Below are positions 17,138-26,296 of a stretch of DNA of 64,000 bases, piece by piece (the first letter of the stretch is position 1; each line of letters starts with the position of its first letter). Location of the stretch: positions 9,740-73,739 of the forward strand of contig JADJET010000004.1 in the NCBI GenBank assembly GCA_016708925.1, written 5' to 3'. The position numbers were made by a program, and so were the translations under genes. This stretch comes from Gammaproteobacteria bacterium. GTDB taxonomy: Bacteria; Pseudomonadota; Gammaproteobacteria; Pseudomonadales; Porticoccaceae. The notes under the pieces were generated by a model. It ran no database searches, was not told the DNA's origin, and was given only the letters and a program-made list of their open reading frames with translations.

Positions 17138-20035
17138 GTGCCAATCGGATTGCCCCTCGCGGCCGACCGCGCGGCACTGTTTGCGCGCCAGCTCGAACAG
17201 TTTTCCGATGCCGCGCCGGCGGCGGCACGCGAGCGCCTCGCCGCCCTGCGCGCCGATGCGGAGTTCGCACGCGCGTTGCAGTGGGTCTGGTCGGGCAGCG
17301 AGTTCGCCGCGAGTGTGTGCTGCCGACAACCGGAGGCGTTCCTCGCGCTGGCGGAGCGGGGCGATCTCGCGGCGGCGTGGGAGGCGGACGCCATCGCCAC
17401 CGATCTCGCTGCCGCGCTCGCCGGCTGTCCCGACGCCGACGAACTCGGCCGGCGCCTGCGCCGCTTTCGCAATCTCGCCATGCTGCGCATCGTCTGGGGT
17501 GATCTCACCCGCTGCGCCGATCTTGAACGCACCATGGCCGCGCTCTCCGCGCTCGCGGAAGCCTGCATTCGCGGTGCGCTGGCCTTTCTCCACCCCGAGG
17601 CCTGCCGGCTCTGGGGTACGCCGATCGGCATCGATTCCGGACAGCCGCAGCAACTCCTGGTGCTCGCCATGGGCAAGCTGGGCGGCGGCGAACTCAATCT
17701 CTCGTCCGACATCGATCTGATCTTCGCCTACCCGGAAGCGGGCGAAACCGTTCCCGTCGCCGGGGGCGCGACCCGTGTTCTCGACAATCAGGAATTTTTC
17801 CTGCGCCTGGGCCGCAAACTGATCCGCGCCCTGGATCAGCACACAGCGGAGGGTTTCGTGTTCCGCGTGGACATGCGGCTGCGCCCCTACGGCGACAGCG
17901 GCGCCCTGGTGGCGAGTTTCGATGCGCTCGCCGAGTACTACCAGACCCAGGGCCGCGACTGGGAGCGCTACGCCATGATCAAGGCGCGCGCGGTGAGCGG
18001 CGACCCTGCCGCGGGCGCTCGTCTGCGCGATCTGCTGCGGGCTTTCACCTACCGCAAATACATCGACTACTCCGCGATCCAGGCGCTGCGCGACATGAAG
18101 GCGCTGATCAATCGCGAAGTGGCGCGCCGCGACATGGCCGGCAACATCAAGCTGGGCGCCGGCGGCATCCGCGAGATCGAGTTCATCGCCCAGGCGTTTC
18201 AGTTGATCCGGGGCGGCCGCGACCGCCGTTTCCAGACTCCGCGTCTGCGCGCCGTGCTCGAACTGATCGACCGCGACGCATTGCTCCCGGACCGCGCCGG
18301 CGCGCGCCTGTGGGACGCCTATGTGTTCCTGCGCAACACCGAACACGCCCTCCAGGCCTGGCGCGATCAGCAGACCCAGACCCTGCCCGCGGAGACCGCG
18401 GACCGCGAGCGCCTGGCGAGCTTGATGGGCTATCCGGACTGGATCCGGTTCGCCGCCGCGCTGGACGCGGTGCGGACCGAGGTGCGCGCGCTGTTCGATG
18501 CCGTGGTGGCGCCGGCGGCAACGGTCGGCGCCGACGACGACCGCGCGCGCGCCATCTGGCTGCTGGCGGCGACCGAAGCTCCGCCGGCGGACGAGTTGGG
18601 GGTACTCGGCTACGGCGCCGCGGCGGAACGGGCGGCCGAAGTCCTGCAACAACTGCACCGCTGCCGCGCGGTGCAGGCCATGGCGGCGGACGCCCGCGGT
18701 CGTCTCGATCATCTGATGCCGCTGCTGATCGCCGAGTGCGGCGCCGACGGCGCCGAAACCCTGCACCGGGTGAGCGCCGTGGTCGAGGCGGTGGCGCGGC
18801 GCAGCGTCTACCTCACGCTGCTGAGCGAAAACCCGGGCGCGCGGCGCCAACTGGTGCGGCTGTGCGCGGCGAGTCCCTGGGTCGCCGACGAGCTGGCGCA
18901 CTACCCGGCCCTGCTGGACGAGTTGCTCGATCCCGCCACCCTCTACGCGCCGCCCGACCGCGCCGGGATCGCGACCGAGCTGACTCGCCACCTCGAACGG
19001 GTGCCGGGCGACGACCTGGAAACCCGTATGGAGGCGCTGCGCTATTTCCGCCGCGCCCATGCGCTGCGCGTGGCCGCCGCCGAGATCACCGGCGCGCTGC
19101 CGCTGATGAAGGTGAGTGACTACCTGACCTGGCTCGCCGAAGCGATTCTGGAGGAAGTCGTCACCTTCGCCCGCGCGCAGCTGGTCGCACGCCACGGTCA
19201 CCCGGGCACCGCGGCCGGTGTCGAGCCCGGCTTCCTGGTGGTCGGCTACGGCAAGCTGGGCGGCATCGAACTGGCGCACGGCTCCGACCTGGATCTGGTG
19301 TTTCTGCACGATGCCGAGCCGACCCTCGCCACCGACGGCGCACACCCGCTGAGCAACGAGCAGTTCTTCGCCCGCCTCGGCCAGCGCGTCATCCACATGC
19401 TGAGCACCCGCACCGCGTCCGGCGCCCTGTACGAGGTGGATATGCGGCTGCGCCCCTCGGGCAATTCCGGGCTGCTGGTCGCGTCCTGCGACGCTTTTGA
19501 GCGCTATCAGGCCGAGAGCGCCTGGGTCTGGGAGCAGCAAGCCCTGGTGCGCGCGCGACCCGTCGCCGGCAGTGCGGCCCTGGCCGCGCGCTTTGCGGCG
19601 GTGCGGCGCGAGGTACTGTGCCGCCCGCGCGAACGCGCCGCGCTCGCCCGCGAAGTTTGCGCGATGCGCGCCAAAATGCGTACCCATCTGGCTGCGGAAG
19701 CAAGCGCGCAAAACCAGGGTCTGTTTGACCTGAAGCAGGATGCCGGCGGTATCGTGGATATCGAATTTATGGTTCAATTTGTCGTTCTGGCCGAGTCTCG
19801 GCATCATCCGGAACTCGCCCGCTGGACCGACAACATCCGCATTCTCGACGCCATCGTGACCGCCGGCATCCTGCCCGCGGCCGACGCGGAAACCTTGCGG
19901 GAAGCCTACAAGACGTATCGCAGCGCGGGGCATCGGCTGCAATTGCAGCGCGAGCCGGGAGTGGTTCCCGCAGCGGAATTCACCGCGCCGCGCGCCGCGG
20001 TCACTGCCATCTGGGAACACCTCCTGGGCGGGTAG
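17138..20035 (+). CDS. glnE: Bifunctional glutamine synthetase adenylyltransferase/adenylyl-removing enzyme
   Basis: GlnE attaches and removes AMP on glutamine synthetase in response to PII protein, tuning nitrogen assimilation. It has 965 residues from a GTG start 3 bases after the preceding stop. There are two nucleotidyltransferase domains: LSSDIDLIFAY near residue 187 (adenylyl-removing half) and GSDLDLVFLHDA near 716 (adenylyl-transferase half). Each is preceded by MGKLGGGE or YGKLGGIE. Linker segments AGGIREIEFIAQAFQLIRGG and DAGGIVDIEFMVQF are also conserved. Length is usual for the family. It is followed by ilvE, as in Pseudomonas. Confidence 0.96.
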   Translation: MPIGLPLAADRAALFARQLEQFSDAAPAAARERLAALRADAEFARALQWVWSGSEFAASVCCRQPEAFLALAERGDLAAAWEADAIATDLAAALAGCPDADELGRRLRRFRNLAMLRIVWGDLTRCADLERTMAALSALAEACIRGALAFLHPEACRLWGTPIGIDSGQPQQLLVLAMGKLGGGELNLSSDIDLIFAYPEAGETVPVAGGATRVLDNQEFFLRLGRKLIRALDQHTAEGFVFRVDMRLRPYGDSGALVASFDALAEYYQTQGRDWERYAMIKARAVSGDPAAGARLRDLLRAFTYRKYIDYSAIQALRDMKALINREVARRDMAGNIKLGAGGIREIEFIAQAFQLIRGGRDRRFQTPRLRAVLELIDRDALLPDRAGARLWDAYVFLRNTEHALQAWRDQQTQTLPAETADRERLASLMGYPDWIRFAAALDAVRTEVRALFDAVVAPAATVGADDDRARAIWLLAATEAPPADELGVLGYGAAAERAAEVLQQLHRCRAVQAMAADARGRLDHLMPLLIAECGADGAETLHRVSAVVEAVARRSVYLTLLSENPGARRQLVRLCAASPWVADELAHYPALLDELLDPATLYAPPDRAGIATELTRHLERVPGDDLETRMEALRYFRRAHALRVAAAEITGALPLMKVSDYLTWLAEAILEEVVTFARAQLVARHGHPGTAAGVEPGFLVVGYGKLGGIELAHGSDLDLVFLHDAEPTLATDGAHPLSNEQFFARLGQRVIHMLSTRTASGALYEVDMRLRPSGNSGLLVASCDAFERYQAESAWVWEQQALVRARPVAGSAALAARFAAVRREVLCRPRERAALAREVCAMRAKMRTHLAAEASAQNQGLFDLKQDAGGIVDIEFMVQFVVLAESRHHPELARWTDNIRILDAIVTAGILPAADAETLREAYKTYRSAGHRLQLQREPGVVPAAEFTAPRAAVTAIWEHLLGG

Positions 20036-20043
20036 CGACAGAA

Positions 20044-20099
20044 TTTCTACAAAACGGTTTCTACAAAACGGTTTCTACAAAATAGTTTCTACGACACAT
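20044..20099 (+). repeat. Four tandem 14-bp repeats ahead of ilvE
   Basis: TTTCTACAAAACGG occurs twice exactly (20044-20057, 20058-20071). A third copy with two changes follows at 20072-20085 and a degenerate fourth at 20086-20099, ending at the ilvE ribosome-binding region (GAGGAG near 20104). The AT-rich array stands out from the GC-rich surroundings. It could be a slippage-prone spacer or a repeated protein or RNA binding site in the ilvE leader. Confidence 0.8.
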
Positions 20100-20118
20100 T
20101 TTCGAGGAGTGTATTCCG

Positions 20119-21048
20119 ATGTCTTTTGCCGACCGCGACGGGTTCATCTGGTTCGACGGCCAACTGGTGCCCTGGCGCGAGGCGCAGGTCCATGTGCTGA
20201 CTCACACGCTGCACTACGGTATGGGCGTGTTCGAGGGCGTGCGCGCCTATCACACCGACAGCCGCGGCACGGCGATTTTCCGTCTGGAAGATCACACCAA
20301 CCGGCTGTTCAACTCCGCCAAAATCGTCGGCATGAACATGCCCTTCGACCGCGAGACCCTGAACCGGGCACAGCGTGAAGTCGTGCGCGCCAACCAATTG
20401 CGCGAAGCCTATATCCGGCCGCTGGCGTTTCTCGGCTCCGAGGGCATGGGCCTGCGCGCCGACGGCCTGCGCACCCATATCGCCATCGCCGCCTGGGAAT
20501 GGCCCTCCTACATGAGTCCCGAGGCGCTGGAGCAGGGCATCCGCATCCGCACCTCGTCCATCACCCGCCACCACGTCAACATCACCATGTGCAAGGCGAA
20601 GGCGACCGGCAACTACACCAACTCGATGATGGCGCTGCGCGAGGCGCTGCAGGACGGCTACGACGAAGCGCTGCTGCTCGACCCCGAAGGCTATGTCGCG
20701 GAAGGCAGCGGCGAGAACATTTTCGTGATCAATCGCGGCGTGCTCTACACCCCCGAGCTGACCTCCTGCCTCGACGGCATCACCCGCGATACCGTGATTC
20801 AACTGGCGCACGAATGCGGCTACGAAGTCCGCGAGAAACGCATCACCCGCGATGAAATCTACATCGCCGACGAAGCCTTTTTCACCGGCACCGCCGCCGA
20901 AGTGCTGCCGATCCGCGAGCTCGACAACCGGGTAATCGGCGCCGGCGCACGCGGGCCGATCACCGCGCGCCTGCAACAGCTGTATTTCGATGCGGTGCGC
21001 GGTCGCCTCTCCGCGCATCCGGAATGGCTGGCGCCGGTCGCCGATTGA
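20119..21048 (+). CDS. ilvE: Branched-chain amino acid aminotransferase
   Basis: IlvE is a fold-type IV PLP aminotransferase that carries out the last step of valine, leucine and isoleucine synthesis, with 309 residues. Key features are HYGMGVFEGVRAY, AYIRPLAFLG, the Schiff-base lysine region CKAKATGNYTNSMMA near residue 160, and EGSGENIF. The ATG at 20119 has a good GAGGAG site 10 bases upstream, just after a tandem repeat array. Its position between glnE and waaF is conserved in Pseudomonas-type genomes. Confidence 0.95.
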   Translation: MSFADRDGFIWFDGQLVPWREAQVHVLTHTLHYGMGVFEGVRAYHTDSRGTAIFRLEDHTNRLFNSAKIVGMNMPFDRETLNRAQREVVRANQLREAYIRPLAFLGSEGMGLRADGLRTHIAIAAWEWPSYMSPEALEQGIRIRTSSITRHHVNITMCKAKATGNYTNSMMALREALQDGYDEALLLDPEGYVAEGSGENIFVINRGVLYTPELTSCLDGITRDTVIQLAHECGYEVREKRITRDEIYIADEAFFTGTAAEVLPIRELDNRVIGAGARGPITARLQQLYFDAVRGRLSAHPEWLAPVAD

Positions 21049-21070
21049 CTGCAACGCCAGGCCGGCGGCG

Positions 21071-22104
21071 ATGACCGGACCCAGCATTCTGGTGATCGGC
21101 GCGGCCTGGGTCGGGGACATGGTGATGTCCCAGGCCCTGTTCATGGCGCTGCGCCAGCGCCAGCCGGGGTGCCGCATCACGGTGCTGGCCCCCGCCTGGA
21201 GCCGGCCGCTGCTGGCGCGCATGCCCGAAGTGGACGCCGCCATCGACCTGCCCTTCGCCCACGGTGAACTGAATCTCGGCGGGCGCCTTGCGCTCGCGCG
21301 CGGACTCGAACCCAAACGCTTCGACCAGGCCATCGTGCTGCCCAACTCCTTCAAGTCGGCGCTGATCCCCGCTGTCGCGGGCATTCCGCTGCGCACCGGC
21401 TGGCGCGGCGAGTGGCGCTTCTGGCTGCTCAACGACATCCGGCTGCTGGACCAGCGCAAATACCCTCGCATGGTCGAACGCTGCGTTGCCCTCGCCTATC
21501 CCGCTGGACGGGCGCTGCCGGATCCGCTGCCCCGGCCCCGGCTGCGCGCCGACCCGCAGCGGCTCGCGGCGCTGCGCGAACAGTTCGCGCTCGACCCCGC
21601 GCGCCCGGTGCTGGCACTGTGCCCGGGCGCCGAATTCGGTCCTTCGAAACGCTGGCCGGAGGCCCACTATGCGAGTCTCGCCACTACCTACGCCGAGCGC
21701 GGCTGGCAGCTCTGGCTACTGGGTTCGCAGCGCGACCGGCCGGTGACGGACGCCATCATCGAACGCCTGCCCGCCGCCCTGAAAACGCAGGCCCACAATC
21801 TGGCCGGCACCACCGAACTCGCCGACGCCCTCGACCTGCTCGCGGGCGCGGATCTGGTGGTGAGCAACGACTCGGGGCTGATGCACATCGCCGCCGCCCT
21901 CGACCGCCCCTGATCGTGGTGTACGGCTCCAGCAGCCCGGGGTTCACGCCGCCGCTGTCGCCCCGCGCGCAGACGCTGTCGATCCCGGTGGACTGCGGCC
22001 CCTGCTTCAAGCGCGAGTGTCCCAAGCGCCACCTCAAATGTCTCAACGACCTCAGCCCCGCGCTGGTGCTCGCCGCCGCCGACCGGCTGCTCGCGGCGCG
22101 CTGA
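21071..22104 (+). pseudogene. waaF: ADP-heptose--LPS heptosyltransferase II, one frameshift
   Basis: WaaF is a GT9 enzyme that adds the second heptose to the LPS inner core. The N-terminus has ILVIGAAWVGDMVMSQALF, the middle has LPNSFKSALIPAVAGIPLRTGWRG, and the donor domain has CPGAEFGPSKRWP and VVSNDSGLMHIAAAL. A C is missing in the run at 21907-21910 and creates an early stop. The next frame continues with LIVVYGSSSPGFTPPL and DCGPCFKRECPKRHLKCL to the stop at 22104, giving the normal length of about 345. A sequencing deletion is the simplest explanation. Confidence 0.88.
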
Positions 22105-22123
22105 CGGCGCGCCGCCCCCGGAC

Positions 22124-23254
22124 ATGCAACTCGCCTTCTGTCTCTACAAATACTTTCCCTACGGCGGCTTGCAGCGGGATTTTCTGCACATTGCGCGCGC
22201 CTGCCAGGCGCGCGGCCACGCTGTGCGGGTGTTCGTGCTGAGCTGGGACGGCGCGCTGCCCGCCGATCTGGAGGTGACACGTCTTCCCGATCGCGGCTTC
22301 ACCAGCCCGGCGCGCTATCGCCACTTCAGCCGCGCGCTCGCCGCGCGGCTCGCACAACGGCCGGCGGATGCGGTGGTCGGCTTCAACAAGATGCCGGAGC
22401 TCGATATCTATTACGCCGCCGATCCGTGTTACGCCCACAAGGCACATACCCAACGGAGCGCCCTGTACCGACTGTCGCCGCGCTACCGGCACTTCGCCCG
22501 GTACGAGGCGGCGGTGTTCGACCCGGCCGCAAGCACCGAGATACTGATGATCGCGTCCGCCCAGGAACCGCTGTTCCGGCACCATTACGGCACCCCGCCC
22601 GAGCGTTTTCATTTGCTGCCGCCCGGTATCGACCCGAGCCGGCGCGCGCCGCCCGATGCCGCGCGCGTGCGCGCCGCGTTGCGCGCGGAATTCAGCCTCA
22701 GCGCATCCCGACCGCTGCTGCTGATGGTCGGCTCGGGATTCCGGACCAAGGGCCTCGACCGGGCTCTGCACGGGCTGGCAGCGCTGCCGGCCGAGCTCGC
22801 TGACGCCCAGTTGTTCGTGATCGGCCAGGACGATCCCGCACCCTTTCAGCGCCTGGCGCGGCGCCTCGGCGTGGCGGGGCGGGTGCGCTTCTTCGCGGGC
22901 CGCGACGACATTCCCCGCTTTCTGCAGGGCGCCGACCTGCTGCTCCACCCGGCCTACAGCGAAAACACCGGCACCGTGCTGCTGGAGGCGCTGGTGGCGG
23001 GACTGCCGGTATTGACCACCGCCAACTGCGGCTACGCCCACTATGTGGCCGCAGCCGGCGCCGGCGCGGTACTGCCCGAGCCCTATCGGCAGGACGCTTT
23101 CGACCAGGCGCTCGTCGCGCTGCTCGCGGCCGACCGCGACGCCTTGCGCGCGCGCGCCCTCGCCTGGGCGGCGAGCGCCGACATCTACGGCCTGCCCGAG
23201 CGCGCCGCCGCGCTGATCGAGCAGCTCGCCCCCGGCGCGCGGAGGCCAGCGTGA
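22124..23254 (+). CDS. waaG: LPS core glucosyltransferase WaaG (GT4)
   Basis: WaaG is a GT-B glycosyltransferase that adds the first outer-core hexose to heptose II at the cytoplasmic face of the inner membrane. It has 376 residues. The N-terminal FCLYKYFPYGGLQRDFLHIA contains the YFPYGG signature typical of WaaG. The C-terminal donor-binding part has MVGSGFRTKGLDRAL, FAGRDDIPRFLQGADLLLHPAYSE and ENTGTVLLEALVAG with the catalytic Glu region. It overlaps the start of waaP by 4 bases. Confidence 0.93.
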   Translation: MQLAFCLYKYFPYGGLQRDFLHIARACQARGHAVRVFVLSWDGALPADLEVTRLPDRGFTSPARYRHFSRALAARLAQRPADAVVGFNKMPELDIYYAADPCYAHKAHTQRSALYRLSPRYRHFARYEAAVFDPAASTEILMIASAQEPLFRHHYGTPPERFHLLPPGIDPSRRAPPDAARVRAALRAEFSLSASRPLLLMVGSGFRTKGLDRALHGLAALPAELADAQLFVIGQDDPAPFQRLARRLGVAGRVRFFAGRDDIPRFLQGADLLLHPAYSENTGTVLLEALVAGLPVLTTANCGYAHYVAAAGAGAVLPEPYRQDAFDQALVALLAADRDALRARALAWAASADIYGLPERAAALIEQLAPGARRPA

Positions 23255-24061
23255 AACCCGTGATCACCGGCGAGCTCGCCCGCGCCTGGGCCGGGCGCGA
23301 TCCCTTTGTCGAGGTAACCAGGCTCGAGGGCGAGACCTATCGCGCCCTCGAAGGCCGCCGCACCCTGCGCTTCGAACGCGCCGGGCGCGCCTACTTCGCC
23401 AAGATCCATCGCGGCATCGGCTGGCGCGAAGTCGCCAAGAATCTGCTGCGCCTGCGCCTGCCGGTGCTGGGCGCACAACGCGAATGGCGCGCCATCCACC
23501 GGCTGCGGGAGCTGGGCATCGCCACCCTGACGCCGGTGGCGTTCCGGGCAGCGCGGCCGCAATCCGGCGCGGCGCCTGTCGTTTCTCGTCACCGAGGCGC
23601 TCGAACCCAGCGTCGATCTGGAGACCTTCTGCGCGCGCGGCGGGCTGGCCGCGCTGGGAATGGCCGAGCGCCGAGCACTGATCCGCAAGCTCGCCACCAT
23701 CACCCGCACCCTGCACGCCAACGGCGTCAATCACCGCGATTACTATCTGTGTCACTTTCTGCTCGACGCCTCCCCGGTATGGCAGAGCCAGCCGCCCGCC
23801 GGGCGGCCGCTCCATCTGATCGACCTGCACCGCATGCAGATGCGCCGCCGCACCCCCTGGCGCTGGCGCCGCAAGGATCTCGCCAGCCTGTGTTATTCCG
23901 CGCGCCAGGCGGGTGCGACCGCGCGCGATGAACTGCAATTTCTGCGCGTCTACGCGGATACACCGCTGCGAACTCTGCTGCGCCAGGGCCGGTGGCGCGC
24001 CATAAGCCGTCGGGCGCGGGCGTTGCAGCGCAAAGGGGTGCGCAAGGGATACCACCCATGA
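23251..24061 (+). pseudogene. waaP: LPS core heptose(I) kinase WaaP, one frameshift
   Basis: WaaP phosphorylates heptose I of the LPS inner core, a modification needed for outer-membrane stability and essential in Pseudomonas aeruginosa. The N-terminal half has DPFVEVTRLEGETYRALEGRRTLRF and FAKIHRGIGWREVAKNLLRLRLPVLGA-type sequence (kinase Lys in AKIH). After an apparent extra base at 23544-23548 the second half continues with LSFLVTEALEPSVDLETF, the catalytic loop VNHRDYYLCHF and LIDLHRMQ. With the base removed the protein is about 269 residues, normal for WaaP. Confidence 0.88.
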
Positions 24062-24089
24062 CCCGATCCGCGCGCGGGGCACGCTGACC

Positions 24090-24863
24090 ATGGCGACGTT
24101 CATCATCGACCCGGCGGAGCGTGCCCTGCTGGCGCGCCACGGACTCGACCGGTTCGAAGCGCTCTGGGAGGCCGGCGCGGTTGCCGTCGAAAGTCCCAAT
24201 ATGACGCGCGGCGGCACCAGTCAGGTCGGCGTGCTGGAACTCGGCACCGGCGCGGACCGGCGCCGCTATTACCTGAAGCGTCAACGCAATTTCAATTGCC
24301 GCACGCCGCGTCACTGGCGACGGGGCATTCCGCTGGCGGAGCGCGAATGGCTCGGCATTCGCGCCCTGGCGCAAATCCAGATTCCCACCCTGGATGCCGT
24401 CGCCTTCGGCCGCAACCGCCGCCCGGGCGACGACCGCGCCCTGCTGCTGACCCGCGCGCTCGACGATCATCTCGATCTGGAGACCTGGCTGGCGCAGACG
24501 CCGGCGCGAGAGCCGCGCGAACGCTTCGCCGCCGCGGCGGGCGCCCTGCTCGGCCAGCTCCACGCCGCCGGCTGGCGTCACGGTTGCCTGTATCCCAAGC
24601 ACCTGTTTGTGGCCCGAGACGCTTTTCTGCGCGACGGCGCCGCCAGTCACGATCCGGCGCCGCTGCGACTGATCGATCTCGAAAAATGCAAGCGCACCTG
24701 GTCCCGCTGGGGCGGCCTGCGCGATCTCGATACCTTGTTTCGCCACTGCCCGGCCCTCGACCCGGGGCTGCGCGCTGCGCTGCTCGATGCCTACAGCGCC
24801 CGGCGCGGCCTGGGCCTGGAGCGCGCAGCGCTGGCGCGACGCATCGCCCGGAGCAAGGGGTGA
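24090..24863 (+). CDS. LPS kinase family (InaA-like) protein
   Basis: This 257-residue protein belongs to the lipopolysaccharide kinase (Kdo/WaaP-InaA) fold. ATP-site elements are GGTSQVGVLEL and YYLKRQRNF with the kinase Lys. The catalytic loop is degenerate: AAGWRHGCLYPKHLF has HG in place of HRD, and LRLIDLEKCKRTW gives the metal-binding Asp. Similar genes follow waaP in the Pseudomonas core locus. It probably phosphorylates a core sugar, although loss of the canonical Asp in the loop leaves room for a non-catalytic role. Confidence 0.8.
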   Translation: MATFIIDPAERALLARHGLDRFEALWEAGAVAVESPNMTRGGTSQVGVLELGTGADRRRYYLKRQRNFNCRTPRHWRRGIPLAEREWLGIRALAQIQIPTLDAVAFGRNRRPGDDRALLLTRALDDHLDLETWLAQTPAREPRERFAAAAGALLGQLHAAGWRHGCLYPKHLFVARDAFLRDGAASHDPAPLRLIDLEKCKRTWSRWGGLRDLDTLFRHCPALDPGLRAALLDAYSARRGLGLERAALARRIARSKG

Positions 24864-26293
24864 GCAGCAGCGTGGCGCCGGCGAATATCACCATCGCCGC
24901 GTTGCGCGCGGCGAAAGTCGGCGCGCTCGGGCCATTCCGGCTCGCGCTCGAGAACGGGGAATTCCTGGTCGGGGACGAAATCCACCGCCATCTCCCGGGT
25001 CGGCGCCTGGTGTTCGGCGCCGGGTGGGGCGAGGGTCGGGTGCTGGTGAAACTGTTCTTCCGCGCCCGGGACCACGCGCGCGAGGGTGCCGGCCTGGCGC
25101 GTCTGCACGCCGCCGGCATCCGGGCACCTGCGCTGCGCGAGTTGCCAAGGGTCCCCGGAGCCTGGCTGCTGGCCACCGAGTTCCTGCCCGGAGCGCAAAG
25201 TCTGACGGTGCGCATCCGCGATCGCACTGCGTCGGAAGCGGACGCCGATATCGCCGCGACGCTTGCGCTGCTGGGCGCGCTGCACCGCGCTTGCCTGATC
25301 CAGGCCGATCCACACCACGACAACTTCCTGTTTGCAGGCGGCGCGCCCCATGTCATCGACGGAGCCGGCATCCATCCGGCCCCAAACGAAAATGCGCGCC
25401 GCGCCAATCTGGCGCTGTTTCTGGCCCAGTTCGAACCGACCTGGGATCAGCGCCTGCTTGCCCTGCTGCCAGCGTACGGCACGCCGCCACCCGATCCGGC
25501 GGCGCTCGCCCGGGAAGTGCTGCGGGCACGGCGGCGACGGCTGCGCGACTACCGCGCCAAATGCCTGCGTACCTGCGGTGAGTTCCTCGCCGAGCGGAGC
25601 TGGAACCGCTTTATCGCGCGCCGCCGCGACTGTGCCGACCCGCGCCTCGCCGAACTGCTGGCCGCGCCCGAAACCGGGATCGCCACCGGCCACTGGCTCA
25701 AGGACGGCAACACCGCGTCGGTGGTGCGGCTCTCCGACGCGGGTTCGGACCTGGTGGTGAAACGCTACAATATCAAGCACTGGCGCCACGGCCTCGGTCG
25801 CGCGCCGCGGCGCTCGCGGGCCTGGGTCGCGTGGCAGAACGCCAACCTGCTCGCGCTGCTGGGAATACCCGCGCCGCCAACGCTGGCACTGCTGGAGCGG
25901 CGGTTCGGGCCGCTGCGCCGCACCGCCTACCTGATCAGCGCCTACAGCCCGGGAGTACCCTTGCAGGACTGGTTGCGGCAACAAGGGAAAGCGGGGGTTC
26001 CGGACTGGCTCGACCGCGCCCTGCTGGATATTTTCGCTGCCCTGGCCGCCGCCCGCATCAGCCACGGCGATCTCAAGGCGAGTAATTTCCTGGTTGAAGC
26101 TACCGACCGGCGCTTGCTGCTGATCGACCTGGATGCGATGCGCCTGCACCGCTGCGGCTGGCGTTTCCGCCGCGCCCAGCGCCGCGATCTGGCGCGCTTT
26201 CTCGCTAATTGGGACGGCGCGATCCGGCGTCACTTCGAAAACCTGCTGGCGCCGTTGCGCGCCGGCATTCAACCCGCGCGACCGGAGCACTGA
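24860..26293 (+). CDS. Two-lobed LPS core kinase-like protein (WapQ-type)
   Basis: The GTG at 24860 overlaps the previous stop as GTGA and gives 477 residues. Two kinase-like units can be seen. Residues 1-230 contain RVLVKLFF, a catalytic-loop-like segment LIQADPHHDNFLF and HVIDGAGIH. Residues 260-477 contain GNTASVVRLSDAGSDLVVKRY, ISHGDLKASNFLV and LLLIDLDAMRLHR. The second unit looks catalytically complete and the first retains D and N of the loop. Position after waaP and before a carbamoyltransferase matches the WapQ-type gene of Pseudomonas. The likely role is phosphorylation of a core heptose. Confidence 0.75.
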   Translation: MSSSVAPANITIAALRAAKVGALGPFRLALENGEFLVGDEIHRHLPGRRLVFGAGWGEGRVLVKLFFRARDHAREGAGLARLHAAGIRAPALRELPRVPGAWLLATEFLPGAQSLTVRIRDRTASEADADIAATLALLGALHRACLIQADPHHDNFLFAGGAPHVIDGAGIHPAPNENARRANLALFLAQFEPTWDQRLLALLPAYGTPPPDPAALAREVLRARRRRLRDYRAKCLRTCGEFLAERSWNRFIARRRDCADPRLAELLAAPETGIATGHWLKDGNTASVVRLSDAGSDLVVKRYNIKHWRHGLGRAPRRSRAWVAWQNANLLALLGIPAPPTLALLERRFGPLRRTAYLISAYSPGVPLQDWLRQQGKAGVPDWLDRALLDIFAALAAARISHGDLKASNFLVEATDRRLLLIDLDAMRLHRCGWRFRRAQRRDLARFLANWDGAIRRHFENLLAPLRAGIQPARPEH

Positions 26294-26296
26294 AAT

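Noticed and set aside
15101..20020. A 1639-codon open frame on the minus strand
   Set aside because: It lies opposite gspE-like and glnE genes, both of which are strongly conserved. Its composition (Gly, Ala, Arg, His, Gln rich, few family motifs) is that of a GC-rich antisense shadow.
20044..20099. Possible CRISPR array
   Set aside because: The repeats are 14 bp and directly adjacent with no spacers, and no cas gene is present.
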